From Nymphaea colorata (Eukaryota > Streptophyta > Magnoliopsida > Nymphaeales > Nymphaeaceae), in the NCBI RefSeq assembly GCF_008831285.2, contig NC_045145.1:23808802-23872801 (forward strand): a stretch of DNA of 64,000 bases. Direction: 5' to 3'. Below are positions 58,550 through 64,000 of the stretch, one piece after another. Under the pieces are notes generated by a model. The model had not been told where the DNA came from. It saw only the letters and a list, made by a program, of their open reading frames with translations, and ran no database searches. The position numbers and the translations under genes were made by a program. How positions within the stretch are numbered: position 1 is the first letter of the stretch; every line of letters starts with the position of its first letter.

Positions 58550-59223
58550 AGTAACAACCTGACTCACTTCTTGACTTGGGCTCTTGGTCTGATAGATCTC
58601 AACCTGCCACCTAGTAGTTTCAGTTTCAGTTACAAAAAGACTAAGAACCATGACAACTAAAAACTTAACAATCCCCTCTATATGCCGTTGAAGATCACTC
58701 ACAATTTTCATTACGAGACTAAACTTTTAGGGTGTTACAATTTACCTCCGTTAAGGCACATACATTTATTGTAATGTCCTTAACCATTTTCAGGCTCGGG
58801 TCCTTGATCTGGTTGATACCAACCCACCTTTTAGTAGTTTAGTTCCAGCCCTAAAGACTAGGAACCAAGACAACTAACTACTTTAATAACCTCTTTTATA
58901 AGGCATTGAAGATTTCTCACAATCGTCAATATGAGACAAAACCTTTGAGATGTTACAAACCATCCGAGTTAACGTACACACATCCATACGTGTGAACCTT
59001 AGTCCGAGTGGTGAACCATGATCTAATACCACTGTAACAACCTGACCCACTCCAGAGCTCGGGCCCTGGTCCGACAGATTCCAATATGCTCCTTAGTAGT
59101 TTCAGTTCTAGCTAGAAAAGAGACTAGAAACCAAGATAACCAACTACTTTAACAACTCCTTTTATAAGCCCTCAAAGATTTCACACAATATTCAACATGA
59201 GACTAAACTTTTGGGGTGTCACA
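58550..59223 (-). mobile_element. TRIM-like element with three LTRs
   Basis: Three related units of about 190 bases lie at 58550-58739, 58770-58957 and 59033-59223. On the minus strand each starts TGT(A/G)ACA and ends in TTACA or a variant. Each carries a promoter-like block; the two rightmost have CTTATAAAAG. After the rightmost unit the minus strand reads GTGGTATTAGATC, a variant methionine-tRNA primer site. The internal regions are only about 75 and 30 bases, with purine-rich ends before the next LTR. Such sizes fit a terminal-repeat retrotransposon in miniature, here in a tandem LTR-int-LTR-int-LTR form. It has no coding capacity and would depend on proteins of other elements. Confidence 0.75.
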
Positions 59224-59550
59224 CCATCATTCCCAGAAATTTGAGTAGGTTAGACTTCCAATGAATAAGAAAGGATTAAGCTACTGCCATTATGTTTTAC
59301 AGTTGCCTAACTGAAGGTAGAAATTGAATAGGCCAGAAATGAGAGTGAAATTGGCAACAATGCTCTTATAAGAAAGTTATTTAATTGTAAAAGAATCAAG
59401 CTGGAGCAGCACTCAACTTAGCTTTATGATTTCTCATGAGCCGCTGGTCATTGGTTCAAGTTGTATGAGCTTTAACTCTCCTTGTGCCAACATAGCATAC
59501 CTCGGTTTGCAAGCACATGCTTCATGCACCAGCTTTATTAGTAGAACAAA
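59224..59550 (+). repeat. Fragment of repeat R
   Basis: It matches the reverse complement of about 26280-26660 (shared GTTATTTAATTGTAAAAGA and AGTGAAATTGGCAACAATGC). Confidence 0.75.
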
Positions 59551-61200
59551 TTGAAGCAGCAGTTTTATTAACATCAACTTCCCTTTTGCAGCAGAAGCGT
59601 GGTGGGCTTATATACTTGTTCCATGGAACCGACTGTATAGATGTGAAGCTTTGGAATTTAATATAAAAAATCAGCATGGATTTGTGTGGCATGTTGAATT
59701 GATTCATTAGCTAATTAACATAACCATGCCAAATGAAAATAAATACAGTAGTTTTTTTTTTGTATGGAGATTCATAAGAAATTCAACTGAACTGCCAGAA
59801 TTGGCTGATTCACTGATTCAACAGCTAGGCAAACTCAATTCAGTTAATTCAAGTCATTATAACAATAATTTGATAAAAAAAACAGTACATTAAACATCAA
59901 TTTCAATTTTTCAACAAAGGATGCACCAAAAGCTGGGTGCAATTAAATTCTCTTCAAATTGTTTTTGCACTCAGTTATCATGAAACACATGAAGAACCAA
60001 TTGCATCATTGAAAATTTAAGCATTTGATATGGCCACCTTAAGCGCACTCACCAAGCAAAACCTTTCAGGCCACTTCTGGGTTTGGCTTTTTTTTGCTCT
60101 TCTTTGCCACCATCTTTTCACATGACTTGCAGAAAACAAAACCTTTCAGGCCACTGATTTTATTCTTTCCTTTAACTCACTCCTCATAGATCTTGTTCTT
60201 CTGTTACAAAATTTTAGCACATGCATGTTGGAGATGCTCTTATAGTTCTTCTATTACAAAATGTTAGCATATTTTTTCCTAGCTACATGTGCTGTTCCAT
60301 TTTCCAGAAAATTTCTTGTAGTTGCCATGGTTGCTTCTTATCCTTTTCATTGGATCAATAGTTAATTTCCTACGTTTAGCAACTTTTTTTAAGTTCATTG
60401 GACCAATAGTTAATTTCCCATGTTTAGAAGCCATCAGTTCCATTTTCTTGTATTGTTAGGGCCATATGTCTTATCTAAGGAAATGCCCTACGAAACTGTG
60501 ATGTGGGATCTCTACATCCCGAGAGTGTATTTCTCATATTTTGGGCTGCTTCCCTGCCATTAGGTGGTTATTAGAGTAGTTTTTTTAGGCACCCACGTTT
60601 GCCATTTAATAATTGTTGCAATTCTGCAAATGTTTCAACTTTATTGCAGCTAAGAAGTCTTCTTTGTGTGACAAATATGCTGGATCATGCTTAAGTGGTA
60701 GTTTTATTTGTTGGTCAACTAGTAGAGAGGTTGATAGTAAATAATGTCTTTTTAGGTTTTCTATGGATGAAAGTTCTATTTGGTGATTTTTTATAAATAA
60801 AAGATGGGTGATATGGACGCTAGAAGATGGATTCATATGCATAGGTAATATTTAGCTATGTGTTTACATTAATGTTTGTAACTGCATTTTTCTTAATTAC
60901 CCTAACTAATTACTCATTGTGTTTTGTGAAATAGGACAAGCCACAACTATGTAAATGGTGTTAACAAGTTCCTTGATTTTGCAATGCAAATAGTGCTGTT
61001 GTGGAAAGAAGACTTAAATATCTTTAGTGTAAAATGGCGCAACTGTTTGTATCAGTTCTCAAGTGATGCATATACACACATGAAAATTCTACCTACCAGA
61101 ACAGCTACCAAAACAACAAACATTTACTTGTGGAGAAAGATGTACTGATTTTGTCAATGTGGATTGAACCTTGTAAACCATCGTTAAATCTATTGTCGTC
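59551..61200. other. Intergenic with short direct duplications
   Basis: Phrases such as CAAAACCTTTCAGGCCACT (about 60058 and 60138) and CCAATAGTTAATTTCC variants (about 60354 and 60402) occur twice. A minus-strand frame of 78 codons (60606-60842) has no motif. Confidence 0.45.
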
Positions 61201-61860
61201 CTTAAAAAACTAATGTGGATTAAACCGACTAAAAGCAAGGCAGTGGAAGTGATCACCTACACCAGACGACGAAGAATGGTGGCCGAGTCTGCCAACGGAA
61301 GAAAGGAGGCGAGGGGCAGACAGAAAATTGTACAGCAATGCAATGAATTCTTAAGAAGAGTAAAACCACAAAATAAGATTGAAAGGAGGACAAGGTTGAT
61401 AATTTACTAATGGAAGGAGAAATCCTACAATAGACGACAGTCAGTGGTTGCCAAGTCTGCCAACAGAAGGAAGGAAGCAAAGGGGTGGATGGAAAAATTT
61501 TGGGCGCTTCTCCACCGCTGGTCTGGAGAGTGTTATGCAGGTGTCGAGGGTGCGAGTGTCACGGCCGGCGGTGGATCCGAGTAATCTGACAGCAAGAAGG
61601 TTTTTCCGCCGCTGTCTGGCCGTGCTATTTTGCTCAACAAATGGGTATCGCTGGGCGACGGATCCACCGGTGTCACGGGTGCCGGTGTCGCCACTAGCGG
61701 TGGAGATAAGCTTCTGTTGCCCTCTACGGCCGGATCATGAGCTCATCCGCTCACATCCAGTTGGTGGTAGATGCTTCCGCTCACAGGTATGAAAGAGGGA
61801 AGCGTCGATGGGAGGGAGTGTTTCAACATGCTTGATAGCCATTTATGGTGAAAAGGTGCG
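61201..61860. other. GC-richer block with unassigned frames
   Basis: A 114-codon frame (61448-61792, +) and a minus-strand frame (61253-61480) lie in sequence that includes two copies of a GCCAAGTCTGCCAAC-like phrase (about 61279 and 61449). The residues show no family I know. Possibly a gene fragment carried by a transposon. Confidence 0.3.
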
Positions 61861-61946
61861 TTTAATCATAGTCTTTCATCTGGCGTGATCGGACGGTAGA
61901 TAGGAAATGGCATTTTGACATCAGAAATGGTAGAGTTATTCTTCAG

Positions 61947-61989
61947 TCTCTCTCTCTCTCTCTCTCTCTCTGTATATATATATATATAT
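61947..61989 (+). repeat. (TC)n(TA)n microsatellite
   Basis: A compound dinucleotide repeat of about 43 bases. Confidence 0.95.
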
Positions 61990-62272
61990 TGTGTAAAGGA
62001 AAAAACATGCATTAAAGTTCAATTCTTTCTGCACAGGGCCACTTGAGGCAACAAACATTAAATACGCCAAATTATAAAATTGCTTCGAGGAATTTTAACT
62101 ATCAGATAAAGCGCCAATTATATAGAAATTTTACAAGCGAACTTTTTCAAAAATCAACAGCTCTTTGTTTGTCAATTTTGCGTGGTGGGGTGGGCATGCT
62201 TGATTTATGCACTTTCAATCGGTCTCAAATGATCTTCTTGTTATTTGGGGTTAGATTTCTTGTTATTTAGAG

Positions 62273-62480
62273 TTGAACTGGCAAACTCTCCATGGGCCAT
62301 CTTCACAAGGCCGGAGAAACAGGAGAAACTGGCAAAATTGGCAAACTCTCGATGGGACTTCTTGTGGGCTTGGAAGGGCTTCATGGGGCTGGGATAAGAT
62401 TAGTCATGATGTTTCTTGGAATGTGGGAGATGATGAAAAGGTTCTTTTTGTGGATTGATAATTGGACCTGGGGTTTATTA
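62273..62480 (+). pseudogene. Possible LINE reverse-transcriptase tail
   Basis: The frame ends GWDKISHDVSWNVGDDEKVLFVD, then a stop, then WTWGLLLY in the next frame. From family knowledge this resembles the spot in plant L1-type LINE proteins after the reverse transcriptase, where a phrase of the form W.VGDG..V.FW.D.W precedes the zinc-binding C-terminal domain. It is only some 40 residues with a stop, so the call is tentative. The repeated phrase GGCAAACTCTC..TGGG(A/C) (62279 and 62340) just upstream is a small duplication. Confidence 0.4.
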
Positions 62481-62689
62481 CTCTATGTTATCAAGGAATC
62501 TTATATAATTTTAATTTTCAAAGTTCATACTATATTAAAGATCTATGACACCTTAATATTAAACAAGTTGTCACAGATTGTAGGCTCTTATTTTCTATTG
62601 GACTCCATCTCGCCGTGGCTACATCATGTGACGAGTCGAACTCTTATAAGGGAAGGACTTGTTTTGTCCTAATTAGCTTATAATTGAAT

Positions 62690-63099
62690 GACATTATTCA
62701 GGGAAAATGATATGCCCCTTCTTTGCAATTTGAAAGAGAACGAGCCGAACGGCCAGCTATAGGTTAGCTTATTCCCAGACGAACCAGCCCATCCATCAAA
62801 GCTTGATGAGCTTTGGAAGGTAGGCCCGACCCCCATAGAACGTTTTATCGTTCCTCACTATCCACACATTGTGCTATTAGACTCCAACGTAGAAGAATGG
62901 TTTTCCACCCAGCGCTCACACCATCTTCCCCTAACTGGATGGGGAATCAGTACCGATAGTCCCCGCCAAGAAACTCACAGGGAAGCAGGTAATAGACAGA
63001 AAAATTGCTCGTGACATGACCTTAATAATCTTTAGTAATTTCAAGTTGCGAGTGCCTCTTTTGCACAGAGAGCGAGCGAGCAAAGACAAATACCAAGCT
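62690..63099. other. Possible organellar sequence left of rpoC2 piece
   Basis: GC-richer sequence, different in texture from nuclear flanks, leads into the rpoC2 piece. I could not match it to a particular plastid or mitochondrial gene. Confidence 0.3.
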
Positions 63100-63258
63100 T
63101 GGATCTGTCGATTATGTTATGGTCGGAGTCCCACTCATGGTGATTTGGTTGAATTGGGAGAACCAATAGGTATTATTGCAGGTCAATCCATTGGGGAACT
63201 AGGGACTCAACTTACATTAAGAACTTTTCATACCGGTGGAGTATTCACAAGTGGCACT
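63100..63258 (+). pseudogene. rpoC2: Plastid rpoC2 fragment in nuclear DNA
   Basis: Within an open frame at 63016-63288 the residues [40 protein letters not shown] and [11 protein letters not shown] correspond to a highly conserved part of the plastid RNA polymerase beta'' subunit. The G-Q-S-I-G-E core helps form the enzyme active-site region. Only about 53 of well over a thousand codons are present. The sequence either side is not rpoC2, and trnA sequence, normally far away in the plastid genome, follows about 50 bases later. It is a rearranged plastid insertion without function. Confidence 0.93.
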
Positions 63259-63289
63259 CTCCCAATGATTCGGAAGGGGATAGGTTAGT

Positions 63290-63322
63290 CTTGGAGGCCT
63301 GTGAGGCAGTGGTTTACCCTGC
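63290..63322 (+). other. End of plastid trnA-UGC intron
   Basis: TCTTGGAGGCC and AGTGGTTTACCCTG lie immediately before the 3' exon and resemble the last bases of the plastid trnA-UGC group II intron. Confidence 0.55.
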
Positions 63323-63357
63323 GGCGGATGTCAGTGGTTCAAGTCCACTTATCTCCA
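63323..63357 (+). pseudogene. trnA-UGC: 3' exon of plastid trnA-UGC
   Basis: The 35 bases start GGCGGATGTCAG and end CTTATCTCCA, the 3' half of the plastid alanine tRNA (anticodon-stem remainder, T arm and acceptor). Compared with the usual plastid exon, three positions differ, and all three are C-to-T or G-to-A changes at CpG sites in the T arm. That fits decay of methylated DNA in the nucleus. The 5' exon is missing, so no tRNA can be made. Confidence 0.85.
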
Positions 63358-63400
63358 GTCCAGCTTGTGATCTTAGCTGAAGGTATATGATAGCACTAAA
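63358..63400 (+). other. Plastid trnA-rrn23 spacer remnant
   Basis: The 40 bases after the exon (with CTTAGC and ATATGATAGCAC) resemble the spacer that follows trnA-UGC in the plastid inverted repeat, then similarity fades. Confidence 0.6.
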
Positions 63401-64000
63401 TTGCGTATAAAATGAAAAGATGAAAAAGGAAAGAGCCCTTTTTCATTGAAAGATGAATTGTCAATCAATTTGGATAAAATGGGACGTTGAGAGGAAAATG
63501 AGATTATGTTGTTTCCTTCCTTATCAGAGAGGGACCCCTTTTCAAAGCTAAGCTTGTTGATCTACTACCACCATGATGGACCTAAGGCAGGAGACCTTGG
63601 GTATGGCCAATCTTCCATCCATATAAATGCTCGTCCTTGGCCTTTTAGGGACAGGTTGGGGCTCCATGAGATCTTAGATCCATCATTGAGTAATGATGAT
63701 CTATGAGCACATGGTCATTTCCTAAAGTGGGCATAAACCTACACAAGCGGTGGATCATGTGCTTTAATTAAATTCAAAGCGAAGAACAATATTAGGACTT
63801 GACATACCACAAATCCTTTTGAAAGAGAGGGGTGCCTACGCCCATCATTCTGGAGGTGTATGTTAGGTGACCATGGATCAATGATGAGATGCAGGCTCCT
63901 GAATCAAAGTGGAACTTGATGAGCTGATCCACCTAGACGTCTTGCTTCTTGTATTTGTTCCTAATAAAAGGAACATAATAAAGTAGCACAAAGCCAAACA
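63401..64000. other. Unassigned sequence to window end
   Basis: A 66-codon frame at 63506-63706 has no motif. The texture is retroelement-like but nothing specific could be recognised. Confidence 0.3.

Noticed and set aside
58550-59223. CRISPR-like array
   Set aside because: Three long diverged units with promoter and LTR-type ends in plant DNA. They do not have the short identical repeats and uniform spacers of a CRISPR array.
63290-63360. A functional tRNA gene
   Set aside because: Only the 3' exon of a split plastid tRNA is present. The 5' exon and most of the intron are missing.

Overview
This window looks like plant nuclear DNA from a repeat-rich, gene-poor region of a flowering plant. 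The evidence is plant-type Ty1-copia retrotransposons, hAT-type MITEs, a tRNA-like SINE, a miniature LTR element (TRIM), decayed PPR-protein fragments and a scrambled insertion of plastid DNA (rpoC2 plus the 3' exon of trnA-UGC). I could not assign a species. I see no clearly intact host gene of known function. Coordinates of repeat boundaries come from reading by eye and should be taken as accurate to about 5-20 bases.

Layout. 0.7-1.2 kb: a fragment resembling a caulimovirid movement protein, followed at once by a 21-base A run. 1.9-2.3 kb: copy A of a small multi-spanning membrane-protein family. 2.39-9.17 kb: one complete but dead copia element on the minus strand, with two LTRs, gag, protease, integrase, reverse transcriptase and RNase H. 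11-13.6 kb: remnants of a second copia element. 14.0-14.9 kb: a large hairpin with an open frame in each arm. 15.3-16.66 kb: a third copia fragment that joins directly onto copy B of the family. 16.66-18.5 kb: copies B and C head to head. 19.6-22.2 kb: repeat module X1, then a reversed copy of the 3' part of the family. 23.3-27.6 kb: three successive inverted repeats. 27.7-29 kb: X2, split by a SINE with perfect target duplications. 30.4 kb: a PPR relic. 31.1-32.5 kb: module P and an element with 23-bp terminal inverted repeats. 32.6-34.4 kb: a 5'-truncated copia element with its 3' LTR. 34.6-38.1 kb: a GC-richer non-coding retroelement-like block. 38.5-41.6 kb: three hAT-like MITEs, two of them inside a tandemly duplicated family copy (F/G). 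43.5 kb: family copy H. 44.8-47.1 kb: X3 and P again. 47.1-50.1 kb: copies D and E in a second head-to-head inverted duplication. 50.3-52.9 kb: reversed Q, X4 and a MITE. 54.7 kb: a second PPR relic. 55.2-59.6 kb: LTR-like and TRIM sequences. 62.3 kb: a possible LINE fragment. 63.1-63.4 kb: plastid-derived DNA.

The most striking feature is the unrecognised membrane-protein family. It occurs at least nine times in whole or part. Two pairs lie in independent head-to-head inverted duplications, one copy carries a MITE-bearing tandem duplication, and copia sequences break or adjoin others. Copies A and F still have open frames of 131 codons ending at the same place. The family behaves like a mobilised or transposon-carried gene, and the inverted pairs could give hairpin RNA. 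That last point is inference.
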